The position numbers and the translations under genes are program-made. 55,060 nt of DNA from Halocafeteria seosinensis (Eukaryota; Sar; Bigyra; Bicosoecida), in assembly GCA_001687465.1 (NCBI GenBank), contig LVLI01000061.1, positions 1 to 55,060 on the forward strand, read 5' to 3'. Positions 28,261-38,474 of this stretch are shown here, in pieces. Position 1 is the first letter of the stretch; every line of letters starts with the position of its first letter. Under the pieces are notes generated by a model, which was given only the letters and a program-made list of their open reading frames with translations, ran no database searches and was not told the DNA's origin.

Positions 28261-30808
28261 GTGGGATCGCACGGGATGGGACGAGCATCACATAAGTCAA
28301 TACACCTCGGATTACGATTCCTCTTGCTGGTAACGGTACTCTTGGCGGGAAGAGGGCAAAGAGCTCAAGCGGTAGCGGCAGGCGAAACGCCCAATGCGGT
28401 GGAATTCGATGATCCTCTCAGTGGAGAACCGTCTAAAGTAAAGGGATCTCCTGCTGTTCGACCTGGGCTCGGTTTGCCCTCTCTTTCTGCCACACCGGAA
28501 GTCATTGACAACGAGGAGTCAGAGGATAGTAACTCGGGATACTATTACAATGTTACTCTACGATGGACTGGCGCACAGCCAGAAGATCTCATTGGGATTT
28601 ACTATTACCAGCATGCTCCACGTGGAACCTCGCTAGACCCCGCGCGAGGTGACCTCGTCGAGGAATCGGGCGATCGTTTCCAGTTGACTGGACCGTATGG
28701 TGTATTCCAGACTCGGCATCGAGTTGGAGAATCCGAAACAAATGCCATTGTCAACGCTCGCGTCCCAGTTCGTTTTCAATTGATTCACCCTGCGGAGAGC
28801 TCGAGTCGGTCTAGGTACTCATGTAAGGATACAGGAGAGCTTGATTGTACTTCAGAATCGGATTTCGATCTTGTCGATCGAGCACATCGAGGTATTGTAA
28901 TCGCTGTAAGCAAAGTGGTCCGGTTCAAGAATCCGAATGCGCCGCATCATGTACATTTGAGCTTGGGACAAGAACCCGACGAAATGCGAGTTATGTGGAC
29001 TTCTAAGGAAGTTGGCGAGAAGCCGCCGCAGGTATGTTTACCTTGTTAAGAGGAGCGCGATTTTCCCCTGCTATATTTATCACTAAATATCCAGGTACGC
29101 GTCGGAACTGAAGCCGGAGACTGGAATGTCGGCACCTTCGAGGGTACTTCGTATACCTACAGGAGAGACACCCTTTGTGGACACCCCGCAACTAATAGTG
29201 GCAACTTCTTCGAGCCAGGAATCTTCGACGATGTAAAACATATACTAGGCTATTCCTTGCCTCGAGTGTCATTCATCGTACATGCTGACTGCAGGTACTG
29301 ATCAGAGGGCTAGTTGCCTCCACACACTACTACTACCAAGTGCATAATGGAGGCACGACATCCAAGTGGTCGAGGACACACGAATTCGTGAGCGCTCCGA
29401 GCCACACGAGTTCCGAAACAGTTGAAGGTGTCGTATTTGGGGACTTGGGGTTGCATGTTCCTTTCACAACAACGTTCCTCTCAAGATGGGCCAACTTTGG
29501 TAACTATGGCCCGGCAAAGTTGACAATGGATTTCATTGTAGGTTCCTCTTCTACAGTCGAATACTCTTGGTAGCAGGTTGTCATGCTATGCGGATTGCAG
29601 AGAAATCGTCTACGTTCTGCACGGGATCGGCCGTTACATATTCTTCATATAGGTGATATATCGTACTCGCGTGGATTCTCGCTGTTGTGGGAATACTTTA
29701 TGAGTCAGATATCAGCCGTAGCAACACATGCTCCTTACATGGTTGGCATTGGAGTACGTTCTTTTAATTTGTTTCACGATCGGTAGCCGTGAGTCTTTCA
29801 TCATAGTGCTTGCTTTGCAGAATCATGAATATGACTGGAAGGGTCAGCCGTTTCAACCCACATGGGCCAAGTTCGGACATGATAGTGGAGGCGAAGTAGG
29901 TTTCCCCTTCTCTCGCCCAGACTATGGACTTGAGTGTTACCATGAATGGTTTCCTATCGCAGTGTGGTGTTCCTTATTTTAAGAGATTCCATATGCCAGG
30001 TGCTTCTAACGACTCCGTCCGAAATCTCTACTACTCGTTTGATTGGGGCCCGCTTCATTACGTCATTATGAGCACGGAACATGACTTTCGGGAAGGATCT
30101 GAACAATACGAATGGATAGAGGTGGGATATAGAACTCGAGAATTAGTGTATGGGTTTTACATGAAGCATTTTATTTCCAATAGTCGATGCTGCAGAAGGA
30201 CTTATCTCTGGTGGATCGAGACAAGACACCATTCATCATCTTCGGAGGCCACCGACCGATGTATACCAGTTCTAACGTCCACGGTATGTTGTTGTGCGCT
30301 TGCACACAAGCCCCGGAAGCTATCACTAGTACACTGAACTTTGCAGGGATAGAAGAGTACATGCAGGAATGCCTAGAGCCGCTCTTCCAACGGTATTACG
30401 TTGACTTGGCATTATGGGGACATATACACATGTATGAACGCACCCATCCTCTTTCCTACAACGGAACCCGATCGAGTTCAGGAGAGCATGGCACAATTCA
30501 CGTGGTCATAGGTAAGATGGTGTCTTGGTAACTGTTACCTGGGCTTTGGTTAAAGCCATCACCACTGCAATGCAGGAAACGCTGGACACGAATTTCAAGT
30601 ACCTTGGAAACCCAGGAACATTGAGAAGGAAGAAGATCGGCCTGTCTGGGTAGCATCCAGATCTCACGAGTTTGGTATAGGAAGCATAAGGGCTTCTACC
30701 TCCAAGCTCCGTTTTACGAGTTTTCTAGGACCAGATACAGATGAAGTCTTAGATGAGTTCTCGATATACTCGAGCGACCAAGTCTTTCGGAAAGAATATC
30801 ATTTATAG
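28261..30808 (+). CDS. Purple acid phosphatase (high-molecular-weight plant type), nine exons
   Basis: Exons 28261-29031, 29095-29232, 29295-29537, 29601-29753, 29821-29895, 29963-30121, 30184-30283, 30347-30511 and 30576-30808 give 678 residues. All five metal-binding blocks of the dinuclear metallophosphoesterases are present: GDLG (352-355), GDISY (402-406), GNHE (435-438), GGHRP (from 534) and GHIH (571-574), with the tyrosine of GDISY expected to give the purple Fe(III) charge-transfer colour. The N-terminus has a signal peptide or anchor (about 17-35), then a fibronectin-like region as in large plant enzymes. It is probably secreted or vacuolar and releases phosphate from organic esters, most useful under phosphate shortage. 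Intron 3 has an alternative acceptor 24 bases upstream that would also stay in frame. Confidence 0.93.
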
Positions 30809-31203
30809 ACAAGAATATTCTTCGAGTCAACTACAGTGGATGGTAGGTCTGCAGACATTGGCAACGACCACACACCTTCCGCATTGGAATCCGCAAGCAA
30901 CACGGACGAGTTGGCCGAAAGGCTACATTTATGAGAGGCAGAACTCGAGTAGCTCGCTAAGGTTGGTCTCTTGAGGGATAAAATGAACAAACTTCTTTGG
31001 AAAAATGTTCTCGTATACCGTCTATTACCACACTTTCTCCCCGACTTAATTCGTTGGAACTTCCAGAGTCGTCCTGAACCCAATTCATACAATCTTTTCT
31101 TGGACCTACTCATCTATCATCCCAGGCTCATCAAAGAGGAGCCATGGTGGATGATTTCTCGCGAAATTGAAGACACCACAAATGCAGTATCACTTGAAGC
31201 GCA
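30809..31203. other. Intergenic region between acid phosphatase and DNAAF4
   Basis: Open frames occur on both strands (for example plus 30971 onwards), but none carries a recognisable domain, and the plus frame is out of register with the DNAAF4 start. It must hold the phosphatase 3' end and the DNAAF4 promoter. Confidence 0.45.
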
Positions 31204-33495
31204 ATGCCGATCAGTTGTCCGTATACATGGCAAGAGACGCCACAAGAGGTTGAACTTGTGCTCACCTTGCGGGGCGTCTCCCCCACCAATGTCGATATTT
31301 TCTGTATGTATACCCTTTTTACTCCTCCATTTCCACTCTGTATATATCCTTACATGTTATGGCCTTGCAGCGACGGACTATTTTGTCCGAATCAATGCCC
31401 CACCGACGTATTTGACCACCATTGACTTCAAATTTGAAGTCGATGAGAGCCACAGCACGGCCCGTTTTGATGGACACACGCTCCGTATGGTCTTTCCCAA
31501 GAAAGATCCACATGCTGGACCTGATGGGGATGGTCTCTGGAAGGAGCTATTGTTCCAGGGGACGGCACAGGAACGAGATGAACGACGGAAAAAGGCTACA
31601 GAGGAGAAACAAGAGCGTGAAGCTGAGGTACGTTTTGGGGATCATTATGGTCGATTATTGCCACCATTACGCGATATCTGGGTATTTTCATCACTTCCCC
31701 ACTCTGCCCATACAGGAGCGAAAACGTAGAAAGGAAGCGAAACATGACTATGATCGGGATGTACTCCGGAAACAGGTTTGTGACATATTTGAACTGCATG
31801 ACGTTAGTAGGAAGGACCCACTACTGTTGTCTCCCTTGAGTTGCAGATGTCAGTAGAGCAATCGCAAAGGAAACATTTGGAGGAACTCAAGGAACAGGAA
31901 AAGAAAGCTGCGGAAAAGGACATGTATGAGACATTTGCAACGCTGCAGAAAGGAAATCGAAAGGAGAAGAGTTCGGACATTTGGACAGAACAAGATACAG
32001 ACAATGCAGCCCCTGCAAGTCATAGTGGGAGTGCTCCCACTACTGACGACTCATTACAGTATACCAAAACTCACGATGATGATGAGGGGACCGAGGAAGA
32101 ATATATACCGCCCCCTCGAAGTCTTCGTCAAGGCGGCAAAGCAAAAGTTACAGTTAAGTTTTCAGAGAGACCTTTTCCGACCCCATTGCGTGACAGTAGG
32201 AAAGGTAAGAAAGTCTTCCTTTGTTTGGATCTTTGAATTAAACACTATCAAATGCTTCTGTAATCTATGGCTCTGCAGCGGAGGAACAAGACTGGTTAAA
32301 GCAAAACCAACATAGGATAGATGCCAAGAAGCGGCGGGACAGAGAAAAACAGGGACAAGGTCTCAACCATTTAGAACAGAGAACTATAGATGAGCGAAAC
32401 CCTGAATGGCTAAAGTCAAAAGGCGATGAATTTTATTCTCAAGGAGACCATCTTGGGGCTATTAACGCCTACTCCGCAACACTTGAGCGCGATCCGGTCT
32501 TCATTTCTGCAATGATGAACCGTGCAGCTTGTCATTTACATCGTGGATCGCTACACCACTGCATTTTTGATTGTAGTAATGCGCTAAAGCAACTACCACC
32601 GTCCCCGCTGAATCCCCAATATGACGTATCTGACATCGAGGAAATGGTACTGAGTGAATCCAGCAAGAGTGACCTTTCACGAGTGGGTCTGATGACTGAT
32701 ACTTATCGAAGATATTCTCCTTCTAAACGTCATCTGGAAGGCAACCCGGAACAAAATGCGAGCGAGAAGGAGAAGACGATGATTATGAGAGCTCATATTC
32801 GCCGAGGCCGTGCTCTATGTGAACTCGGAGACTATGAGCGCGCTGCAGAGGACTTTTTAGCAGCCTCCTGCGTGCGTGCTCTCATTATAGGCTACGATAC
32901 TGAGAAGGCTGTGGATTTAAGCAAGTCTGCAGAGGTACACCCTGAATCCTCACTAGCCGTGGATAGACTATTTATGGGAATCAGAGCCGACATACGTGCA
33001 GCCAACAGGATGGTTGAGTGCAGCCGAATCAAGAAAGAAGCAGACTCGCTGTTCAAGAGAGGCCAACACAAGAAGGCAGCAGATCTATATTCCAAGTGTT
33101 TGGACATGGAGCAGAACTTTGCCGGAGCTCTAGCTAACAGGGCTGCGTGTTATTGGAAGATACGGAATCTTGGTGCCTGCGTTAAGGATTGCACAAGGAT
33201 TCTGGAAATCTTAACCAGCGTGGCCAAGTTTCAGCAACAAGAGCAGGAAATCCCTTCAGAGTACTTTCCCGTACCCAGAGAGGGTAGCGAAATACATAAG
33301 CGTCTCAAAGTAAGCAGCTTGATCAAACGAGCAAACGCTTACTACACAATGGGGCTGACACAGGATGCATTCCAAGATCTCAAGGGTGCAACATCTTTGG
33401 ATCCCGCCATTCCTGAGGTCCAGAACGACTCCAGAAAACTGGCGACCAAGTTAGCTGTGAGAGAAACTACAACTGACGAACCTCCTCAGTCTTAA
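31204..33495 (+). CDS. DNAAF4: Dynein axonemal assembly factor 4 (DYX1C1), five exons
   Basis: Exons 31204-31303, 31371-31627, 31716-31775, 31847-32204 and 32279-33495 give 663 residues. The N-terminal CS/p23-like domain starts MPISCPYTWQETPQEVEL and has the family's YFVRINAPP strand. A charged helical middle follows, then the family-typical block with PRSLRQGGKAKVTVKFSERP and EEQDWL, NPEWLKSKGDEFYSQGDHLG and three TPR units (NRAACHLHRGS; RRGRALCELGDYERAAEDF; ANRAACYWKIRNL). DNAAF4 works in the cytoplasm with HSP90/HSP70 and R2TP-like complexes to preassemble outer and inner dynein arms. Its presence implies that the organism makes motile cilia. It is longer than human DNAAF4 (420 residues), mostly because of extra sequence in and between the TPRs. 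Confidence 0.94.
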
Positions 33496-33915
33496 TACAC
33501 CTCATATGTGGTGTTTGCAATTCCAATCATGTAGAGGACAGTCTTCAGACAATTACACCGCACTTTTGAAAGAAAAGATGCTCCCACTAACAGTTGCCAT
33601 TTTTCTCCTATCCCTCCGCTATGTCTGTCAAAGTAGTTTCTTTCTGTAACAAGTTGCATAATGCATTCCCGGTTACTGGCTTTCCGCACGCACCAATAGG
33701 GGGGAGAAAATTCAGAGAGGGGACGCCCGTGGGACATATTGGAATGTGTTGTTATTATAAATGGATCCACCATATTGTATTTTGTCTTTATTTCTTTCTG
33801 TAATACATGACTCGTCAGGTAGCGGCTTGGAATTGTTATTTGGCGGTGTCGATAACCGTGTTGTGTTTTTTTTTTTTTTTTGGTTTTTTTTGGACGAAGC
33901 GTATAATCCTTTCCA
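33496..33915. other. Intergenic region with a long T tract
   Basis: Nothing coding is supported. A T-rich tract (16 or more T, two G, then eight T) lies at about 33867-33892, roughly 25 bases before the next start codon. It could be a nucleosome-excluding promoter element or a splice-type polypyrimidine run. Confidence 0.5.
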
Positions 33916-35244
33916 ATGTCTTCTCCCCCTTTCCGTAGACACGCGGAGGAGCTCTCGTCGGATGCCGAGCGATACAGAAGCCAACGGCGCGCGGAGTTGG
34001 AAACAATGCTGAGGCGATGCGTGGGAAATAGGGATCGTGGGGGTGAGCGACAGGAACACGAGCAGCCACCTCGGAGCCGAACTGAGCCCCCTGTGGAAGG
34101 ATTAGGCGATGATGTCGCTTCTACACTAGAAGAGACTGAATCTGGACCTTTAAGGATATTTGCTCTTGGGGAACCTGAACCAGAGGCTTCGGAGGAAGCG
34201 CCAATTACCGATAGAGGGCAGTCCACCGAAACAGTGGCCAACGCCTCCCGGAGGCACAACCGCCGTAGACCTGCCGATCCTTATACGATACCTCGGGATC
34301 CCTGCGGTCGCCAATTGTCCGATGTCTATGCAATCCCGTCTGAAAACTTGTATCAAGACCAGAGACAAAGCCAAGCCTCCCGGAGGCAGAACCGCCGTAG
34401 ACCTGCCGATCCTTTTACGATACCTCGGGATCCCAGCGGTCGCCAATTCTCCGATGCCTATGCACTCCCGCCTGAAAACTTGCATCAAGACCAGAGACAA
34501 AGCCAAGATCCGTCTCCTACGGATGAATCACCCCACGTTCGCATGGCGACGAGGCCAGAGCGACCCACTTCCGGTAGATTGAGCTCTTTGTCTGCGCTGC
34601 GCCGAAGCGAACCCCGAGCTGCGTCAATATTGCTTGGCACTTCAATGGCCCCAGGAGATGAAATTGAAGGGGTAGACTACCCCGGAGGAGTTCCAGGGGA
34701 GACGTACAGCCGTACTAGAAACACCGGGGAAAATGTAATATCACAATTACTTGGTTTACGAAGGCGTGGAGACGACCAAGGAGAGGAGGCAGGAGGCGAT
34801 CAGCAGCGCCCCGGCAGAATTCGCCGGATCGACAATGAAGGTGACAATAGCTACTCCTCCAATTTACTCACCCGGGCGTTTGATCAGGCGGTTTTTAGCC
34901 GCTTTGGGCGGAATCAAAACGCAGAAGGGGATGAAGGCCCGTCGACTGATCCGCAACGGCCCGACAGAATTCACCGAATTGACAACGAGGATGAGGACAA
35001 CTACTCGTCTGAGTTTGAATCGTTCCGGAGAATACTCCTCTCCCGCTTTCGGCGTACAAACTGGACTCAAAACGCCGAAGAGGATGACATCGACGGTTCT
35101 TCCCTTTTTCAGCGACCAGGTGGCTTGCCAGGTTATCGTCGACGTCAGCGAAGGGTTGACAGAACCGGAAGAGGGCGAGGGATATATGGCGGCGCCGGAT
35201 ACAGTGTCAGCGGCTCTCCAATTCCGACTCCAGTCAATCACTGA
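33916..35244 (+). CDS. Arg/Asp-rich disordered protein with internal duplication, unknown function
   Basis: A single-exon frame of 442 residues, rich in Arg, Asp, Glu, Gln, Ser and Pro and poor in hydrophobic residues, so probably disordered throughout. A 44-residue unit (RRRPADPYTIPRDP, then YAIPSENLYQDQRQ) is repeated exactly in tandem, and a second motif (QRPGRIRRIDNEG / QRPDRIHRIDNED) also occurs twice. The tail is Arg/Gly rich (RRRQRRVDRTGRGRGIYGG), reminiscent of RNA-binding RGG regions. I recognise no domain. The frame stays open through a duplicated segment with several silent-looking changes, which favours a real gene, but antisense frames are also long here. Confidence 0.6.
   Translation: MSSPPFRRHAEELSSDAERYRSQRRAELETMLRRCVGNRDRGGERQEHEQPPRSRTEPPVEGLGDDVASTLEETESGPLRIFALGEPEPEASEEAPITDRGQSTETVANASRRHNRRRPADPYTIPRDPCGRQLSDVYAIPSENLYQDQRQSQASRRQNRRRPADPFTIPRDPSGRQFSDAYALPPENLHQDQRQSQDPSPTDESPHVRMATRPERPTSGRLSSLSALRRSEPRAASILLGTSMAPGDEIEGVDYPGGVPGETYSRTRNTGENVISQLLGLRRRGDDQGEEAGGDQQRPGRIRRIDNEGDNSYSSNLLTRAFDQAVFSRFGRNQNAEGDEGPSTDPQRPDRIHRIDNEDEDNYSSEFESFRRILLSRFRRTNWTQNAEEDDIDGSSLFQRPGGLPGYRRRQRRVDRTGRGRGIYGGAGYSVSGSPIPTPVNH
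34243..34506 (+). repeat. 132-base tandem duplication within the coding region
   Basis: Bases 34243-34374 and 34375-34506 are highly similar units of 44 codons, with the frame preserved. Several differences are at third positions. Confidence 0.9.
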
Positions 35245-35558
35245 TAACACGTTTGACTTGTTTCAAAGAAGATAAAAGACGTCATTAGGATTGGTATTAC
35301 TTTCGGGGATACACAAAGATATCGACTTAGTATGAATCACTGGATCAAAGACAAGTCTCCCACGGAAGTATAGACCTCAAGAGATGAGGATAATTTAATA
35401 AACTAGCCACATCTGGATCAGTTATTTTCTATTGTTCTCTCATGCGTTCAGCCATGGATATCAGTACATCCATGCGTGCGTAATACTCACAGATGATGCA
35501 GTGAAACAAACCGACTGAACAAGAAAATCACCGTGATAGTCTTCGACAGAGTTCACGT
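35245..35558. other. Short intergenic region
   Basis: AT-rich sequence after the Arg-rich gene. I see no gene, repeat or RNA. Confidence 0.4.
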
Positions 35559-35849
35559 ATGGACATTCAGCGTATACGTATGGTACCGAAAATTACAGAC
35601 CCGACACCTGTTGAAGTCTTCGAAGATCATACGACATCCGACTTTGCCTTGGGCATCATCGCTTCACTTACTGGTATTTGCCTTGTGCGCCGGTACCCTC
35701 CAGCTGGAAGCTTTCCCTACGAAGCAAAAGTTTCAAGGTAAGTTTGTCGGCAGAAGTTTTTCTGCACAAACTCAATCCCCAATAGCCTAGTGCGAACATG
35801 CTCCAGTCAGCAAATACGTCTGAAAGCATCATCTGTAATGATGGATTGA
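35559..35849 (+). CDS. Possible small two-exon protein of 80 residues
   Basis: Exon 35559-35737 ends at a good donor (AG|GTAAGT), and an acceptor at 35785 leads to a second exon, 35786-35849, with a stop. The intron would be 48 bases, at the short end for this window. The peptide begins MDIQRIRMVPKITDP and has one weak hydrophobic segment (FALGIIASLTGICLV, about 30-44), so it could be a small single-pass membrane protein. I recognise no family. The second exon lies in a locally repeated sequence, which weakens the case. Confidence 0.3.
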
Positions 35850-36010
35850 TTGTACCGTCGTAACCTCAATGTTTGTAATCGAGACAATTCGCCCATACGT
35901 CGCAACGCTCCGCAGACAAGGTATGTAATTGAGACAACTGGCGAATATGTCTGAAACTATCATCTGTAACCGCCGATTGACGGTGCCAACTCATATTCAA
36001 TATTTTCAAT
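35800..36010. repeat. Degenerate direct repeats
   Basis: Words such as acgtctgaaagcatcatctg near 35815 return as atgtctgaaactatcatctg near 35946, and variants of aattgagacaa occur three times between 35875 and 36020. Spacing is about 60-130 bases. They look like the remains of a decayed tandem or mobile sequence. Confidence 0.5.
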
Positions 36011-36192
36011 TGAGATAATGGATCTTCCGGCAGGAGCAATACTGGTAGACTGACGTGCGGACTTCAATGTGTTCGATCATAGGTGTATTCAACGGTGTAC
36101 CATTTCTTTGCTCTTGTGTGGTGATGGAGCTACAAATTTCAAGCGCTACTTCAAGCTAGTCCTCTACATGTGGTGGCCCACCGGTGGGACTC

Positions 36193-36907
36193 TTAGAAAT
36201 TAGATTGGTGACGTACGGCAACAGCAACTGCGGCCAACATGACGACAATGCTGGTGACCAGAGTCGCAGCGGCTTCACTGCACTCGTAACCCTCTGTAAA
36301 GTATAATAGGATCAATAATCTAGGCGCCGTAACTAACGAATTCCTGGCTTAACGGAGTATCTTACTCTTAACGGTATAGCTGGTTCCCGTGTCTTCGTCA
36401 GCGCAGCCACCTTCAGTTTCCGCTGATCCAAGTCTCCCGTTTCCGGTAGGTTCGTCCTCGCCGTCAAATTCAACGAAGTAGCATATGTAAAATTCGTGAT
36501 TTGCTTTCACTTCTACAAACCCAAAGTTACCTTTAGTACCAATGTTGCTGTAGCAGGACCAGAGATCAACGGATATGCGATCTTAACTGCTCACAGCCGT
36601 CTTACGTTATTTCCAGGTCGACGCAGCCCGTTTCCTCTCCTTCTGCCTCCACGCCGGAACCGAACGAACAAGTTTTGCCTGTCTCATTCTTTCCTGAGCT
36701 GGCGTCAATCGAACTGCAGATTGGCTTGCCGTCACTAGTTTTACCATCCAGTTTCCACTTGGCCCTGAGATAGACAATAGTGTACCGATAGTTCCTGTAG
36801 CACTTGTGACGTTCTTGTTTGGGGGCTTACTCCATATCGAAAGTAGCAGTGTTGGCACCGACAAACAGAACAAGCAACACCGCCAAAACCGAAGTGCATG
36901 TCTTCAT
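36193..36907 (-). CDS. Small secreted protein with C-terminal hydrophobic tail (possible GPI anchor), four exons
   Basis: Exons 36831-36907, 36606-36764, 36366-36547 and 36193-36293 give 172 residues. The start opens a clear signal peptide (MKTCTSVLAVLLVLFVGANT). The mature part has about six cysteines and an acidic middle (EFDGEDEPTGNGRLGSAETE), with CVDLEITNIGTKGNFGFVEV reading like beta strands. The end, AATLVTSIVVMLAAVAVAV, is hydrophobic with only a short polar tail, fitting either a GPI-attachment signal or a single membrane span. Introns are 66, 58 and 72 bases. A 36-base version of the first intron is also possible and would add ten residues, but it is out of line with the others. No family recognised; a cell-surface role is inferred from the ends only. 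Confidence 0.7.
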
Positions 36908-38474
36908 GCTGATATATTGCTGCAAGCCATAGTGTACCATACCTTCAGGGTACAGTAATCGTTTCTCCTGCTTTTGAGTAACGGAAATTGCTAGAGAAGA
37001 ACAGAGCACAAACTGGGTGACACGAATAATACCGTCTTCCTCGTAGATTCTTCCGATAGGACGTATACAAATTGTATAATACAATACAAACAGATACGCC
37101 TTGAGCACAGAGTCAGCGTTGGGGTTTCCAGCAGCTGAAGTCTAAAATTAAATATGTCGCTCTTCATAAATTGTGCAACTGTGACATACCCTAAAACCCT
37201 AACCCTAGACCTTACAAACCACACCCTAGTAGTGCCCTACATACCTTATACGGCGCCTTCCCTAACCCTATAACCGGCATGAGGGCCTCTCATTCCACCC
37301 CTAACCGCTCTTTTTGTTCTCTTAGAGCTCCCGCTATTTTGTGACCAGGTTTTCCCGCTTGCTGGGGCCATTCCGCTTCCCCCACAAGATGCTGCGAAAA
37401 CGTATGCATGTACTCACGTTATTGAATATTGTAACTAACAATAAGTAGGGCTTCCGGTGCCTTTTCGAAGCAATTATCATTTGATTTTATTTCTTTTTGG
37501 TTTTCCTAAACAACGGAGCAATACATGTACCAATAGGCAGTGCGCCGCATAATGCGGCCCGCATTCAATGATTAGGCACCTGAACAACTGTGATGCACAC
37601 CCACACCGGCCACACCTGAACAACTGTGTGGTTCACAGTGGTTCCGGAGGACGCCGGTTAATGAACTCCCGAAGTTCCCGAACACCCTAGGATTTCCTAT
37701 CAAACAACCCATCGAGCTCTCCTGAGTATGTCAGCGGTAGTTTAAATGTCAATCGTATCGGACCGACACCAGCCACAGACGGGAGAGGAAAATGTGACTG
37801 GCGAGCCTGTGCACCTGACAACACAGGTCCACAACCGTCAATACGGTAGAGCGGCCAATACTGTACACACTGTAATTTCCCGCAGTAAGCAACTTCACCC
37901 CTCTTTTTCATCACAATACTGGTACAAAAATCCATCTCTCACCATCCTGCAACATCTCGTTTAGTACCCAGCATTCCTTGTCCTTCCGGTCGAATTTCAG
38001 GGGGATTGAGACTTATGGCAGAAAAAAAGTCGTACTACCAACCAACCTGAAGTATTTACTCATGTCTGAGCAACACAATGGTGGAAAGCAGTCACATATT
38101 TGCATTTGATGCCAGTATCCAAGAACAGTGAGAACCAGAGAACAATCGGACTTCAAGTCCACATACAGTGTATACCGGTACTGTACAAACACATTATAAA
38201 GTTAGCAAGACTTTCTGATCAAGCAACTTTCTCCAAGCTCGCAGATATGAAAGCCTATATAGCGTCTGTTTCCGGTATGTCATGATACCATGGATGATTC
38301 GAAAGGACTGAAACCGGAATTCCAGCCGCGCAGTACCAGCATCACGAAAGATGGTGCATTGTTATTTTCCCAACGATTCAACGTTATGATTGATCTTTGT
38401 ATGGTGCGAAGGGGATATTAATCTATTTATTGGAAACCAATGCAAACAACCGCCAAGGTTAACGTGAATGGAGA
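36908..38474. other. Gene-poor stretch with interstitial telomere-like sequence
   Basis: I can support no gene. Around 37188-37275 several CCCTAA-like words cluster (ccctaaaaccctaacccta and later ccctaaccctataacc), interrupted by unrelated bases. Near 37575-37630 the word cacctgaacaactgtg occurs twice. The remainder shows nothing specific. Confidence 0.5.
37188..37275. repeat. Degenerate interstitial telomere-like tract
   Basis: Five or more CCCTA(A)-type units occur within about 90 bases, some in direct succession. This resembles TTAGGG/TTTAGGG-family telomere repeat, diluted by mutation. It could record an old chromosome-end fusion, repair with telomerase, or a CCCTAA-type promoter element. 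Confidence 0.55.

Noticed and set aside
33492-34259. Minus-strand frame of 255 codons opposite the Arg-rich gene
   Set aside because: No recognisable features; it crosses the T tract and the 3' end of DNAAF4, and the plus frame has in-frame duplications that explain the sequence better.
36606-36764. Apparent frameshift in exon 2 of the small secreted protein
   Set aside because: A first reading dropped four bases; with correct coordinates the frame runs through without a shift.
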